Origin: Gemmatimonadota bacterium
GTDB taxonomy: Bacteria; Gemmatimonadota; Gemmatimonadetes; Gemmatimonadales; GWC2-71-9
Direction of reading: 5' to 3'
Assembly (NCBI GenBank): GCA_027294455.1
Contig: JAPULZ010000196.1
Location: 62,001 to 126,000 of the forward strand
Length of the DNA: 64,000 nt
Shown here: positions 8,614-17,862 of the stretch, piece by piece
Layout: each line of letters starts with the position of its first letter
How positions within the stretch are numbered: position 1 is the first letter of the stretch
Notes under the pieces: model-generated
What the model was told of the DNA's origin: nothing
Database searches by the model: none
The model's input: the letters and a program-made list of their open reading frames with translations, nothing else
Program-made: the position numbers and the translations under genes

Positions 8614-10263
8614 ATGCGGAGGATTCGTGTGACAGCGTTGGCCGCTCTCGCATTCTTGGCGAGCGCGTGTACCGTCGACTCGAACTGTCACGGATTCTGC
8701 GGCAGCGCCGTGTTCAACTTCCTCGCGGCCCCGGAAACCGCCCTGCCGGTATTCGCCACGTCGGTCAACGGCCAGTCGGTCTCCGACATGCTGTTCCTGC
8801 CATTGGCCCAGATCGGTGACGATCTCGGCTACATCGCTGATGTAGGATTCGAGCCACGGTTGGCTCGGAGCTGGACGTTCGAAGATTCCGTCACGATCGT
8901 CTTCGCATTGGACCGTCGCGCCACCTGGCAGGACGGCGAGCCGGTGACGGCCCACGACGTGGTGTTCACGTTCGATCTGTACCGGGATCCCGTGGTCAAC
9001 TCCGACGAGCGGAACGACATCTCGAGGATCACCGCCGTCACGGCCCGGGACGACGCCACGGTGGCGTTCACGTTCTCCCACGCGTATCGGGAGCAGTTCT
9101 TCGATGCCACCTACCACATGCCGATCCATCCGGTCCATCTCCTCGACACGATCCCTCGGGCCGCGTTGCGCTCGCACCCTTTCACGAGAAGCCCGATTGG
9201 CAGCGGGCCCTATCGTCTGGTGCGGTGGGATGCCGGCGGTACCATCGAACTGATTGCCGACACGGCCTTTTTCCTGGGCGCGCCCGGCATCAATCGCATC
9301 GTCGTGCAGGTCGTCCCCGACCTGAACACGACCATCGCGCAACTCCTCGCCGAGGAAACCGACTTCACGGACTTCTTGGGGCCGCCGCAGTTCGTGGAGC
9401 GGATCGACGCGGCGCCTTCGGTCCGGCCGCTCCCCTTCCCATCCAAGACCTACATGTTCGCGACATTCAATTTCCGCGATCCCAACAGTCCGGCGAACCC
9501 TCATCCGCTGTTCGCGAACGCGTCGGTGCGGGAAGCACTGTCCCTCGCCGTCGACCGGGTAACCCTGGCGCAGGCCGTCATGGGGGAATTCGGCCGGGTC
9601 CCCTTCGGACCCGTGAGTCCCGCGAACCCGCTATGGGACTACGATGTGCCCCCTATCCCGTACGACACCGCACGCGCGCGCCGACTCCTCGCCGACGACG
9701 GGTGGAGCGACGCCGACGGGGACGGCGTCCTGGACAAGGGCGGGTACCGGCTCTCGTTCGAGCTCATCGTCCCGTCGAGCAGCGGGCTGAGGCAGCAACT
9801 GGCCACCATGATGCAGAACCAACTGCGCGGCATCGGCGCCGAGATGCGTGTCGAGGTGATAGAGTTCAATGCCTGGCAATTGCAGTCCGAGGCCGGCCGC
9901 TTCGACGCGACCTTCAATGCTTGGGCGGAGGACGCGAGCCCCGCCCCCTCCATGACGGGTTCGTGGAGCACCCAAGGCGTGCAAAACTGGGGTCGGTACA
10001 GCAGCGCGCGCTTCGATTCCCTCATCACCGCCGCCGGGCGGCACCGCGACGACGACGCGGCCCGGATCGCCTGGACCGAGGCCCTGCGACACATCCAGCA
10101 GGACTGGCCGGCAATCTGGATGCTGGCACCGATTCAGGTCGGCGCGGTTCACACACGCATCGAAAACGCCACGGTGCGGCCGGACAGCTGGGGCGCCAAC
10201 GTGTGGGAGTGGCAGATATCATCGGATCGGATGCTGCCGCGCGATAGCGTGGGCGTGAGATAG
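8614..10263 (+). CDS. Peptide/nickel-type ABC transporter, substrate-binding lipoprotein
   Basis: A 549-residue family 5 solute-binding protein. The signal peptide ends in the lipobox LASAC with the lipidated Cys19, so it should be membrane anchored. Family 5 features include the DGEPVTAHDVVFTFD segment, TRSPIGSGPYRLV, and a C-terminal half with repeated YDTARARRLLADDGW-like elements. These proteins bind oligopeptides, dipeptides or other ligands for import; the ligand is not predictable here. It opens a five-gene operon: its stop overlaps the next start by one base. Confidence 0.93.
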   Translation: MRRIRVTALAALAFLASACTVDSNCHGFCGSAVFNFLAAPETALPVFATSVNGQSVSDMLFLPLAQIGDDLGYIADVGFEPRLARSWTFEDSVTIVFALDRRATWQDGEPVTAHDVVFTFDLYRDPVVNSDERNDISRITAVTARDDATVAFTFSHAYREQFFDATYHMPIHPVHLLDTIPRAALRSHPFTRSPIGSGPYRLVRWDAGGTIELIADTAFFLGAPGINRIVVQVVPDLNTTIAQLLAEETDFTDFLGPPQFVERIDAAPSVRPLPFPSKTYMFATFNFRDPNSPANPHPLFANASVREALSLAVDRVTLAQAVMGEFGRVPFGPVSPANPLWDYDVPPIPYDTARARRLLADDGWSDADGDGVLDKGGYRLSFELIVPSSSGLRQQLATMMQNQLRGIGAEMRVEVIEFNAWQLQSEAGRFDATFNAWAEDASPAPSMTGSWSTQGVQNWGRYSSARFDSLITAAGRHRDDDAARIAWTEALRHIQQDWPAIWMLAPIQVGAVHTRIENATVRPDSWGANVWEWQISSDRMLPRDSVGVR

Positions 10264-11231
10264 TGGCCCGGTTTCTCGCACAGCGGATCGCCCACGCCGC
10301 CGTGGTCGTTTTTGTCGTCGTCACCCTTTCCTTTGTTCTGCTCCACCTCGCCCCGGGCGATCCCGTCAGGGCACAATTCCGTGACCGCAACGTATCGCCC
10401 CAGGTCCTCGAGCAGTATCGGCGCGCGTGGGGCCTCGATCAGCCGCTGCCGCAACAGTACGTCCGCTACCTGACCAATCTGGCCCGGGGAGATCTGGGCC
10501 CCTCCTTCGCCCTCCGGCGGCCCGTGTGGCAGGTGATTCGCGAGTCGCTGCCCAACACCCTGCTGCTCGCGGTCACGGCCCTCGGTATCAGCTTCGTCGT
10601 GGGCATGGCCGTCGGAACCGTCCAGGGCAACCGACCTGGCTCGTGCCTGGACCACGCGTTGACGGTCGCCACCCTGGCCCTGTTCGCCATGCCGATTTTT
10701 TGGCTCGGGTTGATGTTGATCCTGGTGTTCGGCCAATGGCTCGGTTGGTTCCCCATCGCCACGCCGATGTCGTCGGTGTACACCGCGCTTCCCCTCGCGG
10801 GGCGTGTGCTCGATCGCCTCCACCATCTGGCGCTTCCGGCACTCACCCTGGGGCTGGGCGGCGCGGCGGTGGTCGCGCGCTTCCACCGGGCCGAGATCAC
10901 GGAGGCCTTTGCCGAACAATTCATTCGCACGGCTCGCGCGAAGGGCGTCGAGGAGCGCATGGTCGTGCTGCGGCATGCATTGCGCAACGCCCTGCTTCCG
11001 GCCATAACCATGTTCGGCCTGTCCCTGCCCGTGTTGTTCTCCGGATCGGTACTGGTGGAACACGTCTTTGCATGGCAGGGCATGGGGCGAGCGGCGATCG
11101 ACGCGGTGGCGAGTCGCGACTACAACGTCGTCACGGGCATCGCCATGGTCGGCGCAATCATGGTGGTCGCGGGCAACGTCGTGGCCGACCTGCTGTATCG
11201 CTGGGCCGACCCCCGGACGAGACAAATATGA
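10263..11231 (+). CDS. Peptide-type ABC transporter permease, DppB-like
   Basis: A 322-residue inner-membrane permease of the BPD_transp_1 family. It has an N-terminal membrane helix (HAAVVVFVVVTLSFVLLHL) followed by the typical APGDPV, and a block of further helices. The EAA-type coupling loop EQFIRTARAKGVEERMVVLRH is clear, where the ATPase subunits dock. The start is GTG overlapping the upstream stop by one base, and the end overlaps the next ATG in an ATGA junction. This is the standard first permease of the importer. Confidence 0.93.
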   Translation: MARFLAQRIAHAAVVVFVVVTLSFVLLHLAPGDPVRAQFRDRNVSPQVLEQYRRAWGLDQPLPQQYVRYLTNLARGDLGPSFALRRPVWQVIRESLPNTLLLAVTALGISFVVGMAVGTVQGNRPGSCLDHALTVATLALFAMPIFWLGLMLILVFGQWLGWFPIATPMSSVYTALPLAGRVLDRLHHLALPALTLGLGGAAVVARFHRAEITEAFAEQFIRTARAKGVEERMVVLRHALRNALLPAITMFGLSLPVLFSGSVLVEHVFAWQGMGRAAIDAVASRDYNVVTGIAMVGAIMVVAGNVVADLLYRWADPRTRQI

Positions 11232-12253
11232 CTCGCTGGTTTCTCGCGTTCTTCGTGGCCGGCGTGGTGACGATCCTCCTCCGCATGCGGCATATCGCCG
11301 ACATGCTCGCCCGGCCATCACCCGGTAACGTGCTCCTCATAGCGGCCGCCGCGCTCGTCCCGGTCGTCGCGTTCCTCGGATGGCGGTGGAGCCGGACCTC
11401 GCCCCAGGCGCTTTCCGGCACGGGGGTCACGGCTCGCCTGACGCGCAACAGAAGTTTTCTCGTGGGATCCGCGATCGTCACCGCATTGTGCCTGGCGGCG
11501 GTGTTCGCCCCGATCCTGTCTGCGCACGATCCGCTCGCGCAACCCGATCTCGTGACGGGCACGAACCTCGCTCCGTCGTTTGCCCACCCCTTCGGGACCG
11601 ATGCGTACAGCCGTGACGTGCTCAGCCGTCTGCTGCACGGCGCACGATGGTCGTTGTCTGTCGCGCTCGCCGCCGTCGTGTTGCTCGTCATGACGGGCAC
11701 CCTGGTCGGCGTCCTCGCCGGGCTCTCCGGCGGTGCCATCGACATGGTGCTCATGCGCATCGTCGATGCCGGCCTGGCCTTTCCGCGCATCCTGCTCTTG
11801 CTGGTGGTCGCAGCGCTTTGGCGGAACCTCGATCTCTTGGCCTTGGCCCTCATCCTAGGACTCACCGGGTGGTTCGGCCTGAGCCGGATCGTGCGGGCGG
11901 AAGTGTTGAGCTTGCGGCATCGACCGTTCGTCGCCGCGGCCCGCGCGCTCGGGATGGGACGCTGGCGCATGATCGTGCGTCACATCCTGCCCAACCTGGT
12001 GGGACCGATCACGGTCGCCGCCGCGTTGGGCGTGGGCAATATCGTTCTGATCGAGGCCAGTCTGTCCTATCTGGGCATCGGCGCCACCATACCGGACCCC
12101 GCATGGGGCAGCATCGTCCGCGAGAGTCACGAACTCCTGGTGGCATCGCCCTGGACGGCCATCTTTCCCGGTCTGGCCATCTTCGTCACCGTGGCGGGGT
12201 TCAGTCTCGTGGGAGACGGATTACGCGCCGCCCTCAACCCCCAGGCCCGATGA
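11228..12253 (+). CDS. Peptide-type ABC transporter permease, DppC-like
   Basis: A 341-residue second permease. The conserved part begins near residue 75 with TRNRSFLVGSAIVTALCL and the DPLAQPDL and HPFGTDAYSRDVLSRLLHGAR signatures. The coupling loop is PFVAAARALGMGRWRMIVRHILPN. Unlike most DppC proteins it has a longer N-terminus with two additional hydrophobic segments (about residues 4-20 and 33-52). ATG 11228 is chosen for its 4-base overlap with the upstream stop. A later start would remove the extra helices but also the coupling. Confidence 0.92.
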   Translation: MTRWFLAFFVAGVVTILLRMRHIADMLARPSPGNVLLIAAAALVPVVAFLGWRWSRTSPQALSGTGVTARLTRNRSFLVGSAIVTALCLAAVFAPILSAHDPLAQPDLVTGTNLAPSFAHPFGTDAYSRDVLSRLLHGARWSLSVALAAVVLLVMTGTLVGVLAGLSGGAIDMVLMRIVDAGLAFPRILLLLVVAALWRNLDLLALALILGLTGWFGLSRIVRAEVLSLRHRPFVAAARALGMGRWRMIVRHILPNLVGPITVAAALGVGNIVLIEASLSYLGIGATIPDPAWGSIVRESHELLVASPWTAIFPGLAIFVTVAGFSLVGDGLRAALNPQAR

Positions 12254-13233
12254 CTGTGGTGCTCCGCGTTCGCGATCTCACGACCAGCTTCACTACCGAT
12301 GCGGGCATCGTGCGGGCCGTGGACGGCGTGTCGTTCGATTTGGCCGCGGGGGAAACGCTCGGGATCGTCGGCGAATCAGGATCCGGGAAGACCGTGACCG
12401 CCCTGTCGATCCTGCGCCTCATCGCGGAGCCACCCGGCCGGATCGATCCCCGGAGCAAGATCGAATACGATGGCGTCGACCTGCTGCGGCTGTCCCAACG
12501 CGAACTGCGGCGGATTCGCGGCGCCAAGATCGCCATGGTGTTCCAGGAGCCCATGTCAAGCCTGAATCCCGTCTTGACCGTCGGATCGCAGATCGCCGAA
12601 GCCATTCGGGCGCACGAGCCGGTGTCGAGGCGGGCGGCAACCGACCGCGCCGTCGAGCTGTTGGGGATGGTCGGCATCCCCGAACCCGAAAGGCGGATAC
12701 GCGACTACCCCCACCAGCTGAGCGGTGGCATGCAGCAGCGCGTGATGATCGGGATGGCGCTGTCATGCCAGCCGGACGTGCTCATTGCCGACGAGCCGAC
12801 GACGGCGCTAGACGTGACCATCCAGGCGCAGATCCTGGAGCTGCTGGTAGAGCTCCAGCAGCGGTTTGGAATGGCGATGCTGTTCATCACCCACGACATG
12901 GGCGTGCTGGCCAGCGTCGCCGACCGGGTCGCGGTGATGTACGGCGGCCAGATCGTCGAGGAAGGCGGGATACGGCGGATATTCGAGCAGCCCGCGCACC
13001 CGTACACGCAAGGGCTGTTGGCCGCCGTGCCGCGGATCGACCGGCCGAAAGACCTGCGGGGGATTCCCGGCACCGTGCCGACGGCCACGGCCTGGCCGGA
13101 CGGGTGCCGGTTCCATCCCCGATGCGACCGGCGCATGGAACATTGCCTGGAGCCACCGCCAGAGGTCGAGGTACAACCGGGGCACACCGCACGGTGCTGG
13201 CTCGTGGGCGGATCGGAGCGGGACGAGGCATGA
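12250..13233 (+). CDS. Peptide-type ABC transporter ATP-binding protein, DppD-like
   Basis: A 327-residue ATPase. It carries Walker A GESGSGKT, the signature LSGGMQQRV, Walker [13 protein letters not shown] and the switch histidine in FITHDMG. The C-terminal oligopeptide-type extension with cysteines ([14 protein letters not shown]) is typical of this transporter subfamily and in some members holds an iron-sulfur cluster. The start overlaps the upstream stop (ATGA). Confidence 0.94.
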   Translation: MTVVLRVRDLTTSFTTDAGIVRAVDGVSFDLAAGETLGIVGESGSGKTVTALSILRLIAEPPGRIDPRSKIEYDGVDLLRLSQRELRRIRGAKIAMVFQEPMSSLNPVLTVGSQIAEAIRAHEPVSRRAATDRAVELLGMVGIPEPERRIRDYPHQLSGGMQQRVMIGMALSCQPDVLIADEPTTALDVTIQAQILELLVELQQRFGMAMLFITHDMGVLASVADRVAVMYGGQIVEEGGIRRIFEQPAHPYTQGLLAAVPRIDRPKDLRGIPGTVPTATAWPDGCRFHPRCDRRMEHCLEPPPEVEVQPGHTARCWLVGGSERDEA

Positions 13234-14228
13234 CCGGCCCCGACGCCCTCCTGACGATCACCGATCTCGCGAAACACTTCTCCGGCGGAGCCACGTTCTT
13301 CGGTTCTCGGGAGTCGGTGCGTGCCGTGGATGGGGTGACGCTATCGCTCGGCCGAGGGGAGTCCACCGCCCTCGTGGGCGAAAGCGGAAGCGGCAAGACC
13401 ACCCTCGGCCGGTGCGTCTTGCGCCTCACCGAACCGACCAGTGGCCAGGTGGTGTTCGACGGAACCGACGTGCTGGGACTGAATCGGAGGGACCTGCGCG
13501 CTTTGCGCCGCCGGATGCAGATCGTCTTCCAGGACCCGATGGGATCGCTAAACCCCCGCATGACTGTAGGGGCCACGGTGCGGGAGCCGTTCGAAGTGCA
13601 CGGCATCGCCCGGGGCAAGGCGGCCGACGCCAAGGTCGCCGATCTGTTCGACGAAGTCGGGCTCGATTCTAGCCTCGTGGCGCAGTATCCCCACGAGCTC
13701 TCGGGTGGGCAAAAACAACGGGTCGGCATCGCCCGGGCTCTGGCCATTCGTCCGGACTTCGTGGTGCTGGACGAGCCAGTGTCCGCGCTCGACGTGTCGG
13801 TGCAAGCCCAGGTCATCAATTTGCTGGTCCGCCTGCAACGGGCGCGGGAGCTCACCTACCTGTTCATCGCGCACGATCTGGCCATGGTGCGGCACGTCGC
13901 GCATCGGGTGGCCGTGATGTACCTGGGCAAAATCGTGGAAGTGGCGAGGGTCGAGCCCCTGTACGAGCAGCCGCTGCATCCGTACACGACTTCCCTACTT
14001 TCGGCGGTGCCCGTGCCGGATCCAACGGCGAAGCGCAATCGGATCGTGCTGTCAGGTGAAATGCCGAGTCCCCGCAATCCGCCGCCGGGGTGCCGGTTTC
14101 ACTCGCGCTGCCCGCACGCGCTGAAGGATTCGCGGTGTGAGACGGAGGCGCCGGCGTTGCGGGAGATGACCCCCGGGAGGTTTGTGGCGTGTCATTATGC
14201 GGAGAGCCCGATGGAACAGCGGTGCTAA
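13230..14228 (+). CDS. Peptide-type ABC transporter ATP-binding protein, DppF-like
   Basis: A 332-residue second ATPase of the importer. It has Walker A GESGSGKT, the signature LSGGQKQRV, Walker [13 protein letters not shown] and the switch histidine in FIAHDLA, plus the C-terminal [11 protein letters not shown] segment. It overlaps the upstream gene by four bases and is the last gene of the five-gene operon. An AT-rich inverted-repeat region follows, before a convergent gene. Confidence 0.94.
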   Translation: MTGPDALLTITDLAKHFSGGATFFGSRESVRAVDGVTLSLGRGESTALVGESGSGKTTLGRCVLRLTEPTSGQVVFDGTDVLGLNRRDLRALRRRMQIVFQDPMGSLNPRMTVGATVREPFEVHGIARGKAADAKVADLFDEVGLDSSLVAQYPHELSGGQKQRVGIARALAIRPDFVVLDEPVSALDVSVQAQVINLLVRLQRARELTYLFIAHDLAMVRHVAHRVAVMYLGKIVEVARVEPLYEQPLHPYTTSLLSAVPVPDPTAKRNRIVLSGEMPSPRNPPPGCRFHSRCPHALKDSRCETEAPALREMTPGRFVACHYAESPMEQRC

Positions 14229-14230
14229 TT

Positions 14231-14285
14231 TGGTGATTCTCGAATCATCAATCTAGAACCTAGAATCGCAGGTTCTATTCAAAAA
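14231..14285. repeat. AT-rich intergenic element with inverted repeats
   Basis: A strikingly AT-rich patch in GC-rich surroundings. It contains TGATTC-TC-GAATCA (14234-14247) and AGAACCT, 8 bases, AGGTTCT (14255-14276), then a CAAAAAAA run. The core CAATCTAGAA...CTAG recurs at 17779-17800, and related TAG-rich sequence with a CACTCCTAGA direct repeat lies at 29977-30033. The hairpin spans the stop of the minus-strand gene and may help terminate both convergent transcripts. Origin unknown. Confidence 0.5.
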
Positions 14286-14676
14286 AATCGTTCTGCTCCC
14301 CCACCACGTCCCCCTCCCCCTCGGGCGCCAAGACCGTGCGTAACCGCAGGATCCAGCCGCTCGCGTCGAAGTGCGTCTCATGGCTCAGCATCCGCTTCAC
14401 CACGTCCGGCACGTCGGCGAGGGCGTCGGCGAGATCGCTCAGGATCTCACGAGCTTCCTGCAAGTGAAAGCCGTCGCCGGTCAGGAATGCCATATCCTCG
14501 AGGATGGCACGCTCGCTGCGGGAAGCCACGATGGGGTGGTCTAGCGTGGCGGTGTACACCTCCGTCCGGTGCCCGGGGCCGCGCTCCTCCCCGATCGGCA
14601 TGAGGCCGACGATGGCGTCGGAGCGCCAGAATTTGCCGTATCCCAGTGACACCATTCGTCCCGGCTTGATTTCCAT
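14275..14676 (-). CDS. Conserved hypothetical protein, possibly RemA/DUF370-like
   Basis: A 133-residue protein. Its first ~60 residues (MVSLGYGKFWRSDAIVGLMP, then HRTEVYTATLDHPIVASRSE) resemble the pattern of the RemA/DUF370 family: a G[FY]G[NK] start, a conserved isoleucine strand, an arginine, and a final S..xIL. RemA is a small DNA-binding regulator of matrix genes in Bacillus. The C-terminal ~70 residues are acidic and not part of that family. An ideal AGGAGG ribosome site precedes ATG 14676. It is last in a tight three-gene minus-strand operon. The family assignment is by eye and tentative. Confidence 0.6.
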   Translation of the reverse strand: MEIKPGRMVSLGYGKFWRSDAIVGLMPIGEERGPGHRTEVYTATLDHPIVASRSERAILEDMAFLTGDGFHLQEAREILSDLADALADVPDVVKRMLSHETHFDASGWILRLRTVLAPEGEGDVVGEQNDFFE

Positions 14677-14687
14677 CTGGTTGCCTC

Positions 14688-15254
14688 CTAGCGACCCATT
14701 TTTTTCTTGAGCTTACGGAGCTGCTCGTCGGCAGCGGCCTCCTTGGCCGCCGCGTCGAGCTGGGTGCGCAAGAGTTCGCCCTGCAAATCGAGACCGGGCC
14801 GAACCCCGCCGGCGCTCTCGATATCCCGCCACGCCGACTCGATGCGGTCGGAAATCCCCCCACCGGCCGCTTGGATCCGGACCTTCTTGAACTGTTCCCG
14901 CATCACGGCTAATTCCCGCTCGGCGAGGTCCAGCTCGGCTCGTTGGGCTTCGAGTTTCCGGGCGAAGACCGCCGCTTTCTCGCGATGCTTGCTCGCGAAT
15001 TCCTCGGCGATGCGCGCAGTTTCCTCGTCGTCGATGTTTTCGGCCATCTTCCCGCGCCGTTCGGCATCTTCGAGCCGTTGGCGCTCCCGCTCGAGCTTGC
15101 GCTGGATATCGGCGAGCTGCTCGCGCATCTCCACGAGAGCAGTTTTCGCCTCCACGACCGCCTCTTGCATCCGGCCGACCGCCCCGCGCGCGTCGGTGGG
15201 CGGGGTGGCCGCATCGAGCATCGATTCGATGGCGTCGCGAAGGCGCTCGAACAC
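14688..15254 (-). CDS. Coiled-coil protein of unknown function
   Basis: A 188-residue protein made almost entirely of charged heptad-like helix from residue ~30 to ~130 (MREQLADIQRKLERERQRLEDAERR and similar), ending in a basic KLKKKMGR tail. No signal peptide is visible. The pattern recalls PspA/IM30-type or tether proteins, but no diagnostic motif supports a name. GTG 15254 is preferred because it overlaps the stop of the zinc-ribbon gene (TAGTG). An in-frame ATG further upstream would overlap that gene by 67 bases. Cotranscription with both neighbours is likely. Confidence 0.7.
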   Translation of the reverse strand: MFERLRDAIESMLDAATPPTDARGAVGRMQEAVVEAKTALVEMREQLADIQRKLERERQRLEDAERRGKMAENIDDEETARIAEEFASKHREKAAVFARKLEAQRAELDLAERELAVMREQFKKVRIQAAGGGISDRIESAWRDIESAGGVRPGLDLQGELLRTQLDAAAKEAAADEQLRKLKKKMGR

Positions 15255-15418
15255 TAGCTTTTCCTGATGGTCTTCGCGTAAAACGACGTGAACACCCGCT
15301 CGGTGTTCCTCGAGTGGCATGCGGGACAGGCCTCCGGGGCCCGCCGATGCTTCGCCATGCTCTCAACCCGCGAGAACTCCCGGCCGCAATCCTTGCAGAC
15401 ATAATCGTACGTTGGCAT
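15254..15418 (-). CDS. FmdB-family zinc-ribbon protein
   Basis: A 54-residue protein starting MPTYDYVCKDCGREF, the exact opening of FmdB-type regulators, with a second CPAC pair 20 residues later. The four cysteines would bind one zinc. Family members are small putative regulatory proteins of unknown target. It is the first gene of the minus-strand operon. An AAGAGAGAAAG ribosome site precedes the ATG at 15418. The last base of its stop codon is shared with the GTG start of the coiled-coil gene. Confidence 0.85.
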   Translation of the reverse strand: MPTYDYVCKDCGREFSRVESMAKHRRAPEACPACHSRNTERVFTSFYAKTIRKS

Positions 15419-15564
15419 TCTTTCTCTCTTCCTTTAATAGGCCGGCCGCAGCCACGCCCACCCCTTACCGAAAACGATATACAGTGGTGCGTTGAATTGG
15501 CAAGCGTGGGCTCGGAGCAGGCCTACCACTAGGCGCCGGTACGTCGGCATTGTAGAATTCCCCC

Positions 15565-16071
15565 ATGTCCCGCCGACTCGTCACACTGGCCCTGCTCGCC
15601 GGCATCGCCGGATGCGCCCCGCGCGAGCGCTCAGAAAACAGCGCGATCTGCGGGATCACCATGCTGGCGAGCGCCACCCGGATCATCGATCAGCTCACGG
15701 TGGGGCAGTTCGCCCTGTCGGAGGCCCCGGAAGAACTGCTCGAGGGTAGGTTTCCCGCTCGTGTGATCGGGTATGGAACGACGGCCGCGACGGCGAGCCC
15801 GGCCGAGGACGGCGGGGTGGCCGCCATCTATACCGGCAAGGGCTTTCCGACCCGGCCGGGGTTCGGCGTGGCACTCATCGACGATTCGAGCGAAGTGTTT
15901 CGCGGCGTCTTGATCTGGGACAAGGAACCCCCGCCCGATGATTATCCGACGATCGGCACGATCAGAGACAGCAGCGTCACCATGCCGCTGATCTCGGTGC
16001 TCATCAATTGGGAAGCCGTCAACAGCGAGCGATGCCCCCTCTTCGCACCCCTGGATTCCGCAGCACAATAA
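15565..16071 (+). CDS. Putative lipoprotein of unknown function
   Basis: A 168-residue protein with a short signal peptide and the lipobox LAGIAGC (Cys17). I recognise no domain in the mature part. Two more cysteines (in SAICGIT and SERCPLF) could form a disulfide. There is no ribosome site, but a TAGAAT hexamer lies 7 bases before the ATG, which fits leaderless transcription. It is divergent from the FmdB operon. Confidence 0.7.
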   Translation: MSRRLVTLALLAGIAGCAPRERSENSAICGITMLASATRIIDQLTVGQFALSEAPEELLEGRFPARVIGYGTTAATASPAEDGGVAAIYTGKGFPTRPGFGVALIDDSSEVFRGVLIWDKEPPPDDYPTIGTIRDSSVTMPLISVLINWEAVNSERCPLFAPLDSAAQ

Positions 16072-16210
16072 TTCCGACGCGCCAGGCATCTCACCGAGCA
16101 CGAAAAAAATGTGAGGCGGAACACGTCCATGGTACCCACGGGGGCTACATTGCAAAGGAAATCAACCGGCGGGTGGGAAACCCTGAGCCCGCGGAATGGT
16201 ATGAAGAAGT

Positions 16211-16960
16211 ATGATATACGTTTGCGTCCCCTCGCATAACAACGCCCGCACCGTGGGTTTGCTCCTATGGAAGATCCGACAGGTCTTCGGGTCGTACCCC
16301 CGGGAGTATCAGCTCCTGGTGGCGAACGATGGATCCAGCGACGCGACGGCGGAGATCCTGAAGAGCTATCTGGACGTGCTGCCGATGACGGTGCTGGAGC
16401 ACGAAACGCATCGGGGATACGCCGCGACCGTCGAACACCTCCTGCGTCACGCGGTACGACTCACCGACCACCCCAAGCGGGATTGTGTCGTGATTCTGAA
16501 CGGAGATTTCAGCGTGTCCCCCAGCGTGCTGCCGGATCTCCTCAAAGGTCTCGAATCTGGCTCAGACGTCGTCGTGGGCGAGACGCCCGCTCCGCGGTCG
16601 TGGGGCGAGAGAGTCCTCCGGCGGGCCTCTCCGTGGTTGCTCAGGCCAGGGGTCCATCTCCCCGGCGTGCGCGACTTGCTTTCGGGCGCCTGCGCGATTC
16701 GACTGGTGACGGTCAAGCGTTGTCTGAGCGACCGGAAGCAACAGCTTCTGGACACCAACGGGATACCGGCCCGCGCCGAACTAGTCGCGCGTGTCGCCAG
16801 TCACGCGCGGCAGATCTCGACGGTGGCGTTCGATCCGCAAGCGCTTCGTCGCGACACCGGCACGCGGGTGCGCCCGATGTCGCTGGCGATGCAACTGTAC
16901 CGCACCGGACGGACGCTCAGCATTCCCCCGCCTGATGTTGCGGTGGGCCGCGTCTCGTGA
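16211..16960 (+). CDS. Family 2 glycosyltransferase
   Basis: A 249-residue GT-A fold protein. The N-terminus IYVCVPSHNNARTVG and ANDGSSDATAEIL are typical of GT2 enzymes, and NGDFSVSP occupies the position of the DxD-like metal site. No membrane segment is evident, so it likely acts on the cytoplasmic face. Donor and acceptor are unknown. Its stop overlaps the GTG of the DUF3108 gene by three bases, so the two are translated together. Confidence 0.85.
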   Translation: MIYVCVPSHNNARTVGLLLWKIRQVFGSYPREYQLLVANDGSSDATAEILKSYLDVLPMTVLEHETHRGYAATVEHLLRHAVRLTDHPKRDCVVILNGDFSVSPSVLPDLLKGLESGSDVVVGETPAPRSWGERVLRRASPWLLRPGVHLPGVRDLLSGACAIRLVTVKRCLSDRKQQLLDTNGIPARAELVARVASHARQISTVAFDPQALRRDTGTRVRPMSLAMQLYRTGRTLSIPPPDVAVGRVS

Positions 16961-17778
16961 AAGCCTGGTTGATGGCCCTGGCTGCGACGTTTTCGCCCGC
17001 TGCGGTGGTGAGCCAGGCGGTGGATGATTCGCTTCCACCCGCGGCGCACGGCACGGAGCAGTTCCCGGTCGGAGAGCGACTGCTCTACGATGCGAAAATC
17101 GGGCCAATTCGGCTCGGGAACGCGTCGATGGAAGTGATGCCTCTCGACACGGTACGGGGTGACGAGGCAACGCATTTTCGATTCCTGATCAACGGCAACC
17201 TGATGGGCATCTATCGGATGCGCGACCAGTTCGATTCGTGGGTGGGCCGCGACGATTTCGCCTCTCGGCGCTACATCCAGGACAAGCGCGAATCCGGCAA
17301 CGTCGCCAGAGTGGAATATGAGATTTTCCCCGACTCCGGATTCTATCGGGAAAAGGGCATCGACACCGCCATCACCGCATCGGCGAACCCGCTCGACGAC
17401 ACAGCGTTTTTCTACTTCGTCCGCACGCTCGATCTCGAACCCGGAGACAGCCTCGCGTTCTACAATTATTTCCGTCCGGATCGAAACCCGGTCATCGTGC
17501 GGGTCCTCGCCCGAGACACCATCGACGTTCCGGCGGGTCGGTTTGCCACCATCCTGATCCAGCCTATCATCAAGGGTGGGCTTTTCGACGGCAGCAACGA
17601 CAGCCGGATGTGGATCAGCGACGATGAGCGGCGTCTCATCGTCCAGATGAAGACGAAGATCGCGTTCGCCACGGTGACGATGCGTCTCACCGAGATCCTC
17701 GGTCCAACCAACTCCGATTCAACCGCTGCGGCGGGGAACGATTCGACCATGGCGCCCACACATGGTCGATGGCCGTGA
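16957..17778 (+). CDS. DUF3108 domain protein, exported
   Basis: A 273-residue protein with an N-terminal signal-like helix (LMALAATFSPAAVVSQ) and a body of beta-rich sequence typical of DUF3108: GERLLYDAKIGPIRLG near the start, FYFVRTLDLEPGDSL, and DVPAGRFATILIQP toward the end. Function is unknown; members are periplasmic or outer-membrane associated. It is translationally coupled to the glycosyltransferase. The C-terminal ~25 residues are Ser/Thr/Asp rich and look disordered. Confidence 0.8.
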   Translation: MKAWLMALAATFSPAAVVSQAVDDSLPPAAHGTEQFPVGERLLYDAKIGPIRLGNASMEVMPLDTVRGDEATHFRFLINGNLMGIYRMRDQFDSWVGRDDFASRRYIQDKRESGNVARVEYEIFPDSGFYREKGIDTAITASANPLDDTAFFYFVRTLDLEPGDSLAFYNYFRPDRNPVIVRVLARDTIDVPAGRFATILIQPIIKGGLFDGSNDSRMWISDDERRLIVQMKTKIAFATVTMRLTEILGPTNSDSTAAAGNDSTMAPTHGRWP

Positions 17779-17807
17779 ACCAATCTAGAAATCTAGCATC
17801 GCTGTTC

Positions 17808-17837
17808 AAAAAAAAAGAGGCCCGCCTTGCGAGCCTC
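17808..17837 (-). terminator. Rho-independent terminator for the small membrane protein gene
   Basis: On the minus strand a 9-bp stem (GAGGCTCGC with GCGGGCCTC, one G-T pair) and a 3-base loop are followed by nine T residues. It lies 26 bases past the stop of the gene at 17863. The plus strand has no T tract after the hairpin. Confidence 0.92.
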
Positions 17838-17862
17838 ACTAAACCGAGCATTGGCTGGTTGC

